NCBI GenBank assembly: GCA_021372615.1
Contig: JAJFUB010000014.1
Coordinates: 1-40,648 of the forward strand
Origin: a bacterium
GTDB lineage: Bacteria > Armatimonadota > Zipacnadia > Zipacnadales > UBA11051
DNA length: 40,648 nucleotides
Reading direction: 5' to 3'
In this document: one piece after another, positions 7,799 through 16,791 of the stretch
Numbering within the stretch: position 1 is the first letter of the stretch
Layout: every line of letters begins with the position of its first letter
Notes under the pieces: model-generated
Seen by the model: the letters and a program-made list of their open reading frames with translations, nothing else
Database searches by the model: none
What the model was told of the DNA's origin: nothing
Position numbers and translations under genes: made by a program

Positions 7799-9082
7799 AT
7801 GTCTCGGACGAAGCCACCGTCGCGGCATAGAGGGATCGCGCCCAGGCTCATGGTGCTGCTGGCCATGTGTGGTGTGGCCTATGCCGGCGCGAGCCTCCTG
7901 CACCGCGCCACGACCGGCCAGACGGACTTCTCGGTCTTCTACCGCACGGCAGAGGCCATCCGGGGAGGCGCCCCGGCCGAGTTCTACGCGCGGAGGGACG
8001 AGGCCACCGGCTTCCACCGCTGCATCTCCCCCTCCGGGACGGCCCTGTTCTTCTACATGCCCTGGCTGAGCATACGCGGGGCAGCCCTCGTGTGGATGGG
8101 GCTGAACCTCGGCCTGCTGGTGGTGTCGGCCTGGTGCCTGTGGCGCGTCTTCGGGGCCCTGGAGCGGCAACGCCGGCTGTACCGGGGCACATGGCTGTGG
8201 GCTTGCGCGGTCCTGATGATCCTGTCGGTAGACTGTCTGCAGGTCGGGCAGTTGAGTCTGCTGTTCACGACCTGCTGGCTGGTGTACCTGCTGGCCGGCG
8301 AGGGACTGCCCGGGGCCGTGCTGCTCATGCTGCCGACGGCCATCAAGCTGTACCCGGGGCTGCTCTTCGCCGTGCCGGTGGGGCTGCGCCGGTGGCGGCA
8401 GGTGCTGTGGCTGCCCGTAGCGGCCATCCTGGTCGGCTGGCTGCTGGCATGGCTGCCATACGGCGGGCACCTGCCGGGGATGTGGGCGGGCTTCTTTCGC
8501 TACATGATCCTCGGCGGTGAGAGCAGCCGCGCCCTGGCGATGGTAGACCCCTACCTACCCAGCAACCAGAGTCTCGATGTGACCGTGCTGCGCTACCTGG
8601 CGGACCTGCCGGGCTTCAGTCAGGCTCACCCCCACTTCCCCCACCTCACCCTCGACCCGGCCGTCGTCATGCGCCTCATCCTGGCGCTCAAGTTGGTCAT
8701 TCTGGTACTCACCGGCATCGCCGCCTGGCGGCTGGGCAAGCGAGCCGCGGCCCGGCCGCACTGGACGGCGCTGGTGATGCTGGCCCTGTGGTCGGTGACG
8801 CTGTACCTGCTGCTGCCGGAGACGAAGGCGCGCTATGCGGTGTATACGTTCCCGGCGTGGCTGCCGCTGCTGGCGATGACCGGCGCGCAGCGCCGACGAC
8901 GGGGGCCGTACCTGGGCCGCTGCGCGCTGATTGCCCTGGGGCTGGCCGCGCTGCTGGAGCTGCTGCCGGATGAACTACGGCTATACGGCACGGCCTGTGT
9001 GGCCACAGTCGTGGTGTGGGGGATGCTGCTGAGTGCCTCGTGGCGGGGGAACCTCGGGCCGCCACGGGTGTCAACACATTGA
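7799..9082 (+). CDS. Polytopic membrane protein, GT87/DUF2029-type mannosyltransferase-like
   Basis: The 427-residue product has about ten hydrophobic helices. An early loop, TDFSVFYRTAEAIRGG with Asp at the end of the first long periplasmic segment, is typical of glycosyltransferase family 87 (DUF2029), a GT-C fold enzyme that uses polyprenyl-phosphate sugars at the membrane. LPTAIKLYPGLLFAVPV in the middle also fits the family. GGAGG six bases before ATG 7799 sets the start, just after the glyA terminator, so it probably has its own promoter or is read through. It ends 49 bp before the next secreted-protein gene. The exact sugar and acceptor are unknown; the family assignment rests on motif and topology. 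Confidence 0.78.
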   Translation: MSRTKPPSRHRGIAPRLMVLLAMCGVAYAGASLLHRATTGQTDFSVFYRTAEAIRGGAPAEFYARRDEATGFHRCISPSGTALFFYMPWLSIRGAALVWMGLNLGLLVVSAWCLWRVFGALERQRRLYRGTWLWACAVLMILSVDCLQVGQLSLLFTTCWLVYLLAGEGLPGAVLLMLPTAIKLYPGLLFAVPVGLRRWRQVLWLPVAAILVGWLLAWLPYGGHLPGMWAGFFRYMILGGESSRALAMVDPYLPSNQSLDVTVLRYLADLPGFSQAHPHFPHLTLDPAVVMRLILALKLVILVLTGIAAWRLGKRAAARPHWTALVMLALWSVTLYLLLPETKARYAVYTFPAWLPLLAMTGAQRRRRGPYLGRCALIALGLAALLELLPDELRLYGTACVATVVVWGMLLSASWRGNLGPPRVSTH

Positions 9083-9131
9083 GAGTGTGTCTCCTGTAGC
9101 CGCCGCGACATCAGCCGCCGGGAGGGGTTCC

Positions 9132-12100
9132 ATGCGCGCTGTCAGCCTCGTCGTGTGTCTGGTCTGCCTTGTCTGCTCCGTCGCAGCCGCCGTGCCCGTG
9201 ACCGGGAAGGTCTCCGATGCCGCCGGCAAGCCGTTGGCCGGGGTGCGCGTCTATGTGCTGGTCATCGCCGACCGGGACGCCGAGAGCTTCCGCGCCCCGT
9301 GGAAGCAGGTGGTGACCGGGGCGGATGGGGCCTTTGCGCTCGATTGGCCGCTCGCGCCGGAGAAGGTCTCCTACTCCATGGCCATGGTTTACCAGCCGGG
9401 GCTGGCGGTGGACTTCGTCTCCGGGGGGAGGCTCGTGCCGCTGAGCTTCGTGCTCAAGCCTACGGTGCCGATCAAGGGGAGTGTGCTGGGGGACGATGGC
9501 AAGCCGCTGGCCGGAGCGCGCGTGACGCTGGACTCGTGCTATGAGCAGAGCGAGGGCAGCTACAAGCATGGCCAGGTCCCCCCCGAGTTGCGAGACGTGC
9601 TCGCGGTGCGGACGGACGCCAACGGGCAGTATGCGCTGGAGGTCGTGGCCACCGGCGTACGGCCTACGCTGGCGATCAGCGCTCCCGGCTACGGGGAGGC
9701 GCGGATCACCTTCGAGAAACAGGTGACGCCGGTGAGGCTCACACGGGCCGGAAGCCTGCGGGGGCAGTTGGTCTGCACCGATCCTGCTGTCCCACTGGCT
9801 GGCTGGACTGTGTCCGTCTACGGCACTGGCCCACCGGGCGGCAACACCCACTCGTACTACAACAGCGTCTGCCAGACGCAGGCGCAGGGGCAGTTCTCGC
9901 TCCCGGAGTTGCCGCCGGCGGACTACCAGTTCCGTGTCACCGCGCCGTCCGGGGTCGGTTACGGCGCGCGCGAGGGCAAGGCGACCGTCACCTCAGGCCA
10001 GACCGCCGAGATGAAGCTGACCGTCGAGAAGCTGCTGCCGGTCAAGGGGCGCGTGGTGGGGGCAGACACCAAGAAGGGCCTCGCCAACATCGGGGTCAGT
10101 GTCGGCTCGTCCGGGGCCCAGACCGGCCCGGACGGGACGTTCCGTGTGCAGTGTCTGCCGGGCACAGTCACCGCGTACGCCTATGACCGTGACTCCAACT
10201 ACCGCTCCTCCGACTACCGGAGCCCCAAGCAGTACACGCTGGCCGCGCCGGGGCTCGACGTAGGAGACATCGTGCTGCAGCCGGCGTTCAGAGTGTCGGT
10301 GCAGGTGGTGGATGAGGCGGGACAGCCGGTGGCGGGAGCGAAGCTCAACTACCAGCAGTCCGGTGACGATGCCCTGCCTCCCTTCGCGCGCAGCGACCTG
10401 GCCACCGATGCCACGGGCAGCTACACGCTCAAGGGGCTGACGGGCGACACGCTCGTCGTGTCGGCGACGAAGGACGACCTGGCCTCGGAGCCCGCGCAGG
10501 TGGATGTTGCCAAGCAGCAAGGGCCGGTGAAGCTGGTGCTGCGGCCCGGGCTCATGTGCGCCATGACGGTGACGCTCCGCGACCAGGACGGGCGGCCGAT
10601 CACCGATGCGGCCGTGCAGGTCTACGAGCAGACGAACCAGTACGGCAGGAACCGTGCCGCTCCGCCGGCGGATGCGACAGGATGCATCACGGCGGTGCGT
10701 CTGACGCCGGGCAACGGCTACAACTTCGAGATCGAGGCGCCCGGCTGCTGGCCCATGGGCACCCCGAAGTGGACCGCCGTGGCCGGGCAGACGCATGACT
10801 GCGGGGTCATCACACTGACGCGCAACCGGGGCCTCGTGGCGGGGAAGGTCGTGGACGCCGCGGGGAAGCCGGCTGCGGGGATGATCGTCGTCTGCTCTAT
10901 GGAAGCGCCCCAACCCGCGTCAGCGACCACCGGGGCAGACGGGAGCTTCCGACTGGCGGGGCTGATGGAGGGGCCGGTGTGCCTCTTCGTGCACAGCGGC
11001 GGGCTGCGCTGCACGGCGCAGATAGCCAAGACGGGGCAGGAGGACGTGGTGCTGCAGGCGCCGGCGGCGCGGCCGCTGAGGTACAACGCGGGCGAGGCCG
11101 CCCGCGCTACTGGTGGAGGGGGTGAGGCCGCCGGTGCTGGTGAGCCATCTCCCCAAGCGGCCCAGCAGGCGCAGGACCTGATCCTCGAGGCACTGGAGAA
11201 GACGAAGGGCGGAGACACCTGGGATCGCTGGCGGCTGCTGCTGGCGCTGGCCAAGCGCGACCCGCAGTTGGCGCTGCAGACTGCGGCCGCCCACGGCGAC
11301 AAAGATGACGGCGTGCGGGCCGTCGTGGCCATGCAGCACCTGTGCGATGCGCCGCAGGATGCGAAGCTGATGTTGCAGGCCCTCGATCCCGAGCAGGTGC
11401 AGCAGAGCATCATGTATGCCCATGGGTGGCACCTCGGCCGGGTCGCGCCGGAGATGGGGGCGAGGATCGGTGAGGCGCTGCTCGAGAGCGCCCGGCGCCA
11501 GCGCGGCAGCGAGAGCGTCTCGGGATGGGCCCTCGCGCTGCGGTGGCTACAGCGGTACGACCCGGCGCAGGCCGAGGCGCTGATCCCCGGGTTGCTGCTG
11601 CGGGCCCAGACCCTCGGCGTCTCCGAGCGCGATGCCTATGCCCGGACCATGGCGGCCCAGATCATCGTGGGACAGGACCCGGCGGCGGCGCTGGAGCTGC
11701 TCAAGCCCATCGCCGATGACAACGACCTGCAGCGCTACACGGCCAAACTGGCGCCGTGCCTGGCCGGCCGCGACCCGAAGCGCGCTGTGGCCCTGCTCAA
11801 GGGCCTCAAGCAGGACTGGTACCGGGAACAGGAGATGCCCGAATGCCTGGCGGCCTTCCCGGCGGCCCAGCGCGACCTGGCGCTGGCCGAGGCGCGGCAG
11901 CTCAAGAGCGCCTACGCGAAGGCCCGGGCACTGGCGAAGCTGGCGCAGTTGCTCCCGCGCGAGCAGGCACCGGGGCTGCTGACGGAGGCCGCCGAGGCGC
12001 TGTTGCAGGGCGGCGACATGCGTGGCTACCCGATGCAGGAGAACGTGACAGGCTTGTTGTGCCTGGGGCTCGTCGCGCAGCGGCTGGGCTGTGAGGAGTA

Positions 12101-12524
12101 CCGAGAGATCGTCTGGCGCGGCGTCGCCGCGCACGCCCCCAACGCCGACTATGGGCCGCGCCCTGTTTCCGAAAGCGCGCGCACGCAGGTCCAGTTGGCC
12201 TCGCGCCTGGGAACGTGCGACCCGGTTCTGGGGCGGCACATTCTGGAGTTGGCCCTCAAGCGCGTGGGCGACTGGCGCCAGGAGGAAGCCTACACGCAGC
12301 GGAGCATCGTCTCCGCGGCGGCGGCGATTGACCCGCAGTGGGGGCTGGAGCTGGTGCGGCAGATGCCGCTGGACCCGGACGTGAAGAAGCGGGACGGGTG
12401 GACCGCCGGGATGCTTGCTGTCGCCGGCCGCCTGTGGCAGAGCGAGGCGGAGCGGACGACGGCGCTGCTGCAATCCGACGGCATGGGTCGTTCATGGCTT
12501 GCGGAAGACGACAGCCTGGATTAG
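9132..12524 (+). CDS. Large secreted protein: seven carboxypeptidase-regulatory-like domains plus helical C-terminus
   Basis: The 1130-residue product starts with a clear signal peptide. Up to about residue 660 it carries roughly seven transthyretin-like (CarboxypepD_reg) beta-sandwich units. Each opens with a GKV..AAGKPLAG-type strand and most contain a T.ADG.F.L turn, seen near residues 22, 114, 213, 305, 390, 475 and 570. After a Gly/Ala/Pro-rich linker (about 660-685) the fold switches to an alpha-helical array (about 690-1130) with Leu/Ala-rich repeats like TPR or HEAT. GGAGGGG before ATG 9132 fixes the start. The next gene, also secreted, follows within 20 bp, so they are probably co-transcribed. 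It may be a surface-exposed adhesion or scaffold protein. The domain fusion is seen; the role is inferred. Confidence 0.75.
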   Translation: MRAVSLVVCLVCLVCSVAAAVPVTGKVSDAAGKPLAGVRVYVLVIADRDAESFRAPWKQVVTGADGAFALDWPLAPEKVSYSMAMVYQPGLAVDFVSGGRLVPLSFVLKPTVPIKGSVLGDDGKPLAGARVTLDSCYEQSEGSYKHGQVPPELRDVLAVRTDANGQYALEVVATGVRPTLAISAPGYGEARITFEKQVTPVRLTRAGSLRGQLVCTDPAVPLAGWTVSVYGTGPPGGNTHSYYNSVCQTQAQGQFSLPELPPADYQFRVTAPSGVGYGAREGKATVTSGQTAEMKLTVEKLLPVKGRVVGADTKKGLANIGVSVGSSGAQTGPDGTFRVQCLPGTVTAYAYDRDSNYRSSDYRSPKQYTLAAPGLDVGDIVLQPAFRVSVQVVDEAGQPVAGAKLNYQQSGDDALPPFARSDLATDATGSYTLKGLTGDTLVVSATKDDLASEPAQVDVAKQQGPVKLVLRPGLMCAMTVTLRDQDGRPITDAAVQVYEQTNQYGRNRAAPPADATGCITAVRLTPGNGYNFEIEAPGCWPMGTPKWTAVAGQTHDCGVITLTRNRGLVAGKVVDAAGKPAAGMIVVCSMEAPQPASATTGADGSFRLAGLMEGPVCLFVHSGGLRCTAQIAKTGQEDVVLQAPAARPLRYNAGEAARATGGGGEAAGAGEPSPQAAQQAQDLILEALEKTKGGDTWDRWRLLLALAKRDPQLALQTAAAHGDKDDGVRAVVAMQHLCDAPQDAKLMLQALDPEQVQQSIMYAHGWHLGRVAPEMGARIGEALLESARRQRGSESVSGWALALRWLQRYDPAQAEALIPGLLLRAQTLGVSERDAYARTMAAQIIVGQDPAAALELLKPIADDNDLQRYTAKLAPCLAGRDPKRAVALLKGLKQDWYREQEMPECLAAFPAAQRDLALAEARQLKSAYAKARALAKLAQLLPREQAPGLLTEAAEALLQGGDMRGYPMQENVTGLLCLGLVAQRLGCEEYREIVWRGVAAHAPNADYGPRPVSESARTQVQLASRLGTCDPVLGRHILELALKRVGDWRQEEAYTQRSIVSAAAAIDPQWGLELVRQMPLDPDVKKRDGWTAGMLAVAGRLWQSEAERTTALLQSDGMGRSWLAEDDSLD

Positions 12525-12545
12525 GATAGGCACAGGGAGGCTATG

Positions 12546-13766
12546 ATGCGTCCGGCTTTCGGGCTGTTAGCGTTATGTGTGGTCACGGCCAGCTCGCACG
12601 TTGCGGCAGCGGCGGCGCCGACGCCCCTGCAGTTCGTGGACGAGTGGGCCGCCCTGGGCACGCCGCTGTACGGGCAGCAGGCAGTGGCGCTGGGGGCGCC
12701 GCAGCAGGTCGGCGGCGGCAAGCAACTCGAGGCGACCTTCAAGTTCAGCGGCACGAAGGGCGCTGTCGTCCCGCTGAAGGTGGTGCTGGTCGAGGGCGTT
12801 CAGGACACGTCGCTGCTCGTGGACAGCAATGGCGATGGGACATGCACACCCGAAGAGGCCGCGGCGGTCGCGACCGACGCACAGCGTCCCCCCGGGTTCG
12901 CTCCACCCACGCAGCAGGTGTGGGTGGCGGAGCTGCAGCAACCCGTCAAGCGCACGGTCGCCTTCCGCCTCAGCGCCATCCCCGGGATGATCGCCATGGC
13001 GCTGCGCGGCTATGCCGCCGGTGAGGTCGTGTGCGGCGGCGGGGCCCATCGTCTCTTCGCGGCGGATACGAATGCCAACCTCGTGCTCGATGAGGGCACG
13101 GACACGCTCACCGTGGACCTGAACAATGACGGCAAGCTCGACGGGCCGGGCGAGCGGCTCTTTGTGGCGTCGTCGGTGGACATCGCCGACCGCCTCGTGC
13201 AGCCCACCCTCGGTGCGTCGTTCCAGAGCCTCGCCCTGACGGTACAGCCTGCCGGTGAGGTGCCCGTCCGCTTCGCCCTCGCGGCACTCAAGACGCCGCC
13301 GGTCAAGCTGCTGGCCTCCGTCCAGCGACAGGGCGGTGGCGCGATCCTGCTGCAGAGTCTCAGCCAGCCGGTGAAGATGCGCACAGGCGACTACAGCATC
13401 GAGAGCCTGTCGGTGGGAGTGCGCGGGGCCAACGGCAAGAACATGTACTACAACTTCGAGCGGACGGGGAAGGGCGTCAGCTTCCCGGTCCGGATCGGCG
13501 GACCGGCCAGCGTCGAGATGATAGGGAAGCTCAAGCTGGTTCCGCGCTGGAGTCTGGAAGGCCCGAACGGCGAGGCGCTCAAGAGCGCCGCGCCCGGGGC
13601 GGAGTTGCGCTGCGAAGTGGATGCTGTGACAGCCACGGGGCTGAAGCTGACGGGGTGCAACACGGGCAACGCGGAGGAGAACTATCCCACCCAGGTGCCG
13701 CCGCGGATGGCGCTGCTGGACCCGGCCGGCAAGGTGCTGTTCAGCGGCGCCATGACCTTTGGGTGA
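12546..13766 (+). CDS. Secreted protein with EF-hand-like loops, ended by an in-frame TGA
   Basis: The product (406 residues from ATG 12546; ATG 12543 is only two bases from GGGAGG and less likely) has a signal peptide, then a beta-rich protein with two or three dockerin/EF-hand-like acidic loops: DSNGDGTCTPEE near residue 95, DTNANLVLDEG near 180 and DLNNDGKLDGPGE near 195. These suggest calcium binding. No family was recognised with certainty. It ends at TGA 13764-13766, but the same frame continues with a coherent 44-codon tail to TAG 13899-13901. The full protein may therefore be about 451 residues with a point nonsense mutation, a read-through codon or an assembly error. It follows the large secreted gene at 20 bp, probably as one operon. 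Confidence 0.7.
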   Translation: MRPAFGLLALCVVTASSHVAAAAAPTPLQFVDEWAALGTPLYGQQAVALGAPQQVGGGKQLEATFKFSGTKGAVVPLKVVLVEGVQDTSLLVDSNGDGTCTPEEAAAVATDAQRPPGFAPPTQQVWVAELQQPVKRTVAFRLSAIPGMIAMALRGYAAGEVVCGGGAHRLFAADTNANLVLDEGTDTLTVDLNNDGKLDGPGERLFVASSVDIADRLVQPTLGASFQSLALTVQPAGEVPVRFALAALKTPPVKLLASVQRQGGGAILLQSLSQPVKMRTGDYSIESLSVGVRGANGKNMYYNFERTGKGVSFPVRIGGPASVEMIGKLKLVPRWSLEGPNGEALKSAAPGAELRCEVDAVTATGLKLTGCNTGNAEENYPTQVPPRMALLDPAGKVLFSGAMTFG

Positions 13767-13901
13767 GGGAACTCCATCTCGGGCTCCGTGCGAGTCCCCT
13801 CCGCAGCTGCACCCGGCAGCTATACGCTGCGCATGTCATATGACCTCGGCCCGCTGGCGGGAACCGTCGTGGGCGAGACGACGGTGCCGGTCGTGAAGTA
13901 G
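13767..13901 (+). other. In-frame C-terminal continuation beyond a TGA
   Basis: This stretch lies directly after TGA 13764-13766 in the same frame. It translates as a plausible beta-strand C-terminus: SGSVRVPSAAAPGSYTLRMS, then a YDLGPLAGTVVGE stretch, ending VVK and TAG. SYTLRMSYDLGP..G is typical of the last strands of an immunoglobulin-like domain. Its codon pattern matches the upstream gene. There is no separate start codon with a ribosome site. It is best viewed as the severed end of the preceding gene. Confidence 0.65.
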
Positions 13902-13927
13902 TCACTGCCCAGGGGGATCCGGGCAAA

Positions 13928-15187
13928 ATGCAGGGGCGTTGTCTCCCGCTGCTCTTCATCTCAGTGTGCCTCGCCGGCTGTGCGGTCAGACCGACCGAGC
14001 CGACGATCTTTCATGCCGCCCGCGCCGGTGATGTGCGGGCGGTGCGCTTCTTCCTGCGCGAGACCGAGGTGGGCGCCGCCGACCGCTCGTGGCAGATGAC
14101 GGCCCTCCACCACGCAGCCTGCGCCGACCAGACCGCTGTCGTCACTCTGCTCCTGCAACGCGGCGCCGACGTCAATGCGACCGATCGCGAAGGCCTCAGC
14201 CCGCTGCACTGGGCCGCGGCCCACGGCCGCGAGCGCACCGCCCAACTGCTGGTCGCCGCCGGGGCCGATGTGAACCTCCGCAGCAAGGAGGGGGTGCGCC
14301 CGCTGCACTGGGCGGCCCTGGGGGGCTCCGAGGCGATCGTGGCCCTGCTACTGGACAAGGGCGCCGACCCCAACGGCGGCGATATCGCTTTCAGCAAGAC
14401 CACTCCCCTGCATCTGGCCGCCTGCTACAACCGCCTGGCCATCGCCCGCCTGCTGCTGGACCGCAAGGCGGATGTGAACGCCTGTGATGCCGCCGGCAAC
14501 ACGCCGCTGCACGAGGCGGCCGGCAACGGCTACGCCGACATGGCGCAACTGCTCCTGGCCCACGGCGCTCGCGTGGCTGCCTGCGCGGCCGATGCGGACG
14601 CGCTGGGGACACCCCTGCACGAAGCGGCATTCTACGGCCGCACGGACCTGGTCAAGCTGCTGCTCGCGGCGAGGGCGCCGGTGAATGCCCCCAACGTGCA
14701 GGGGGCGACGCCACTTGTGGCCGCCGCCGCGGGAGACCAACCGGAGACGGCCCAGGCGTTGCTGGACGCCGGCGCCCAGGTGAACGCGACTGACCACAAC
14801 GGCGACACGGCGCTCTTCGCGGCGGCGGGGGCAGGGGACCCGGAGATCGTGGCGCTGCTGCTGCGTCACGGGGCTCGGGCTGACGTGACCGACCGGGCGG
14901 GAAGCACACCCCTGCAGGCAGGGGTCGAGAGCGGGCGCGCCGAGGTCGTGACCAAGCTGCTGCAGGCCGGCGCCAACCCCAACCGGATACTCTCCCCCAC
15001 CTCTCGGACCATGGTCTTGCATGAAGCTGCCCGGCGCGGCTACACGGACATCGTGCAGGCGCTGCTGGAGCGCGGGGCGCAGGTGAACGCGCGCGATGGG
15101 CAGGGCCTGACGCCGCTGTACTGGGCGCGCACGAAGGGCTTCGACGAGACGGTCGCGGCGCTGGCGGCCCGCGGGGGGAAGCCATGA
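13928..15187 (+). CDS. Ankyrin-repeat lipoprotein (1)
   Basis: The 419-residue product has a lipoprotein signal with lipobox LAGC (Cys at about residue 18), so it should be anchored to a membrane by lipid. From residue 28 to the end it consists of about 12 ankyrin repeats of the TPLH.AA..G...V..LL..GADVN consensus, with little sequence outside them. Ankyrin arrays are protein-binding scaffolds; nothing catalytic is present. The start follows an A/G-rich stretch 26 bp after the previous reading frame. Its stop overlaps the next gene as ATGA (15184-15187), showing translational coupling with a second ankyrin lipoprotein. The two proteins are probably parts of one periplasmic or surface complex. 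Confidence 0.9.
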   Translation: MQGRCLPLLFISVCLAGCAVRPTEPTIFHAARAGDVRAVRFFLRETEVGAADRSWQMTALHHAACADQTAVVTLLLQRGADVNATDREGLSPLHWAAAHGRERTAQLLVAAGADVNLRSKEGVRPLHWAALGGSEAIVALLLDKGADPNGGDIAFSKTTPLHLAACYNRLAIARLLLDRKADVNACDAAGNTPLHEAAGNGYADMAQLLLAHGARVAACAADADALGTPLHEAAFYGRTDLVKLLLAARAPVNAPNVQGATPLVAAAAGDQPETAQALLDAGAQVNATDHNGDTALFAAAGAGDPEIVALLLRHGARADVTDRAGSTPLQAGVESGRAEVVTKLLQAGANPNRILSPTSRTMVLHEAARRGYTDIVQALLERGAQVNARDGQGLTPLYWARTKGFDETVAALAARGGKP

Positions 15188-16770
15188 GGCGACGAGTGAG
15201 ATGCTGCGTGGGCCTGCTCCTGGTCGCGGCGCTGGCGCTGTCCGGCTGCCGACCGCGCCCACGCGCGAGCCAGCCGGTCATGCCCCTCGTCGGCCCCGAG
15301 AGCGGGGAGGACATCAAGGCCTTCGCAGCGGCACTCAGCCGATCGAACTACACCAGAGCGGCCGAGCTGGCCCGGATCGGGCATGTCCTCAAGGAAAGGG
15401 ACGAGTCGGGACGCACGCCTTTGCACCTGGTGACCGCGCGCAGCGGGCCCGATGGCGTGTGGCGCCCGGACGGCGACTACGAGGCCTACGGCCTGCGGGG
15501 GACGCCGCTGATGGCCCAGCACCCCATCTTCTTCCTGGCCGAGGACCTGATCGAGGCCGGCGCCGATCTGGAGGCGGTGGACAGCCAGGGCAACACGCCG
15601 CTGCTGGCGGCGGCACAGGTCGCCGGGGCGCAGATGGTCACGCTCCTGGTCAGCAAGGGCGCCAACGCGCGCGCCGCCAACAGCCAGGGACAGACGGGGC
15701 TCCACCTGGCGGCGTTTGCGGCCAGCGCCGACACGGTGCTCGCGTTGCTGGGGGGCAAGGCGGACGCCAACGGCGCCGACCACGAGGGCAACACGCCCCT
15801 GCATGTCGCGGCCCGCGAACCGTCCGAGGAGGTCATCAAGTACCTGCTGCAGGCCGGAGCACAGGTGAACGCGCGCAATGGGCAGGGAGAGACCCCGCTG
15901 CACGTGTGCGCGCGGACCTGGCACACGGTCACGGCCCGGGCGCTGCTGCAGGCCGGCGCCGATGTCAACGCCGGGGGACCCGGCGGGGCGACGCCGCTGC
16001 ACGTGGCGGCGGCGAACGCTCAACTGGAAATGGCGCGGCTGCTGATCGAGCAGGGGGCGTCGCTGCAGGCGCGGGACGACCAGGGGAGGCGGCCGGCGCA
16101 AGTCGTGGCCGCGTCGGCCCGGCCGCAACTGGCGGCTCTGCTCGGGGGACAGCAGCAGACCCGCCGGACCCTTGACCCGGCCCTGGGGCAGCGCCTCTAC
16201 GACGCTGCCGGCCATCGCGACACGGACACCGTCCGGGGGCTGATCGGTCAGGGGGCCGACCCGAACTGGACGGGCCCGGACGGCCGCACGCCCCTGCACC
16301 AAGCCGTGGAGTGGCAGGAGAAGCCCGAGACCACGAGACTGCTGCTGGACGCCGGGGCGAGCCCGGACGCGCGGGACGCCGGGCCCGGCAAGACAGCGCT
16401 GCACCTGGCTCTCGACAAGCGGCACCCGGAGGTGGCCAAGCTGCTGATCGTGCGCGGGGCCGACGTGAACGCCCGGGACCGCCGGGGGCGCACGCCGCTG
16501 CACATCGCGGCGGAGCAGGGCTATGCGGACGTGGCGAAGATGCTGCTGGACCGGGGCGCGCTGGTGGACGCGCGGACGAAGGACGACGGTGAGACGCCCC
16601 TGTGGCAGGCGCTGGCGCCGGGCGACCTCGCGACGGTGAAGCTGCTGGTGGACCGTGGCGCGGACGTGCGCGCGCACCCCTACCGCACGATCACGACGAT
16701 GACGGAGTACACACACCAGCCGGAGATCAGGGCGCTCCTGGTCGCCCACGGAGCGCCGCCGGATAACTGA
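15184..16770 (+). CDS. Ankyrin-repeat lipoprotein (2)
   Basis: The 528-residue product starts inside the stop of the preceding ankyrin gene (ATGA overlap). The N-terminus is a lipoprotein signal with ALSGC (Cys about residue 22). About 13 ankyrin repeats fall in two blocks: residues about 70-320 and 335-525, separated by a short Gln/Arg linker (QQQTRRTLDP). The first repeat has an insertion and the last is degenerate, the usual pattern for capping repeats. It is similar to its neighbour in design but not a simple tandem copy at the DNA level. A periplasmic or outer-membrane binding scaffold is the likely role. The partner is unknown, although the PspA-like and membrane TPR genes that follow in the same direction are candidates. 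Confidence 0.9.
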   Translation: MRRRVRCCVGLLLVAALALSGCRPRPRASQPVMPLVGPESGEDIKAFAAALSRSNYTRAAELARIGHVLKERDESGRTPLHLVTARSGPDGVWRPDGDYEAYGLRGTPLMAQHPIFFLAEDLIEAGADLEAVDSQGNTPLLAAAQVAGAQMVTLLVSKGANARAANSQGQTGLHLAAFAASADTVLALLGGKADANGADHEGNTPLHVAAREPSEEVIKYLLQAGAQVNARNGQGETPLHVCARTWHTVTARALLQAGADVNAGGPGGATPLHVAAANAQLEMARLLIEQGASLQARDDQGRRPAQVVAASARPQLAALLGGQQQTRRTLDPALGQRLYDAAGHRDTDTVRGLIGQGADPNWTGPDGRTPLHQAVEWQEKPETTRLLLDAGASPDARDAGPGKTALHLALDKRHPEVAKLLIVRGADVNARDRRGRTPLHIAAEQGYADVAKMLLDRGALVDARTKDDGETPLWQALAPGDLATVKLLVDRGADVRAHPYRTITTMTEYTHQPEIRALLVAHGAPPDN

Positions 16771-16791
16771 CGCACCAGGTGAGACATACCG

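Noticed and set aside
13764-13766. Selenocysteine at the in-frame TGA
   Set aside because: The downstream sequence shows no convincing SECIS-type hairpin at the right distance, and a Sec residue in a secreted beta-sandwich tail has no redox context. A point mutation is simpler.
14089-16770. CRISPR-like or DNA tandem repeats in the ankyrin region
   Set aside because: The periodicity is about 99 bp, diverged at DNA level and in frame, as expected for 33-residue ankyrin repeats.
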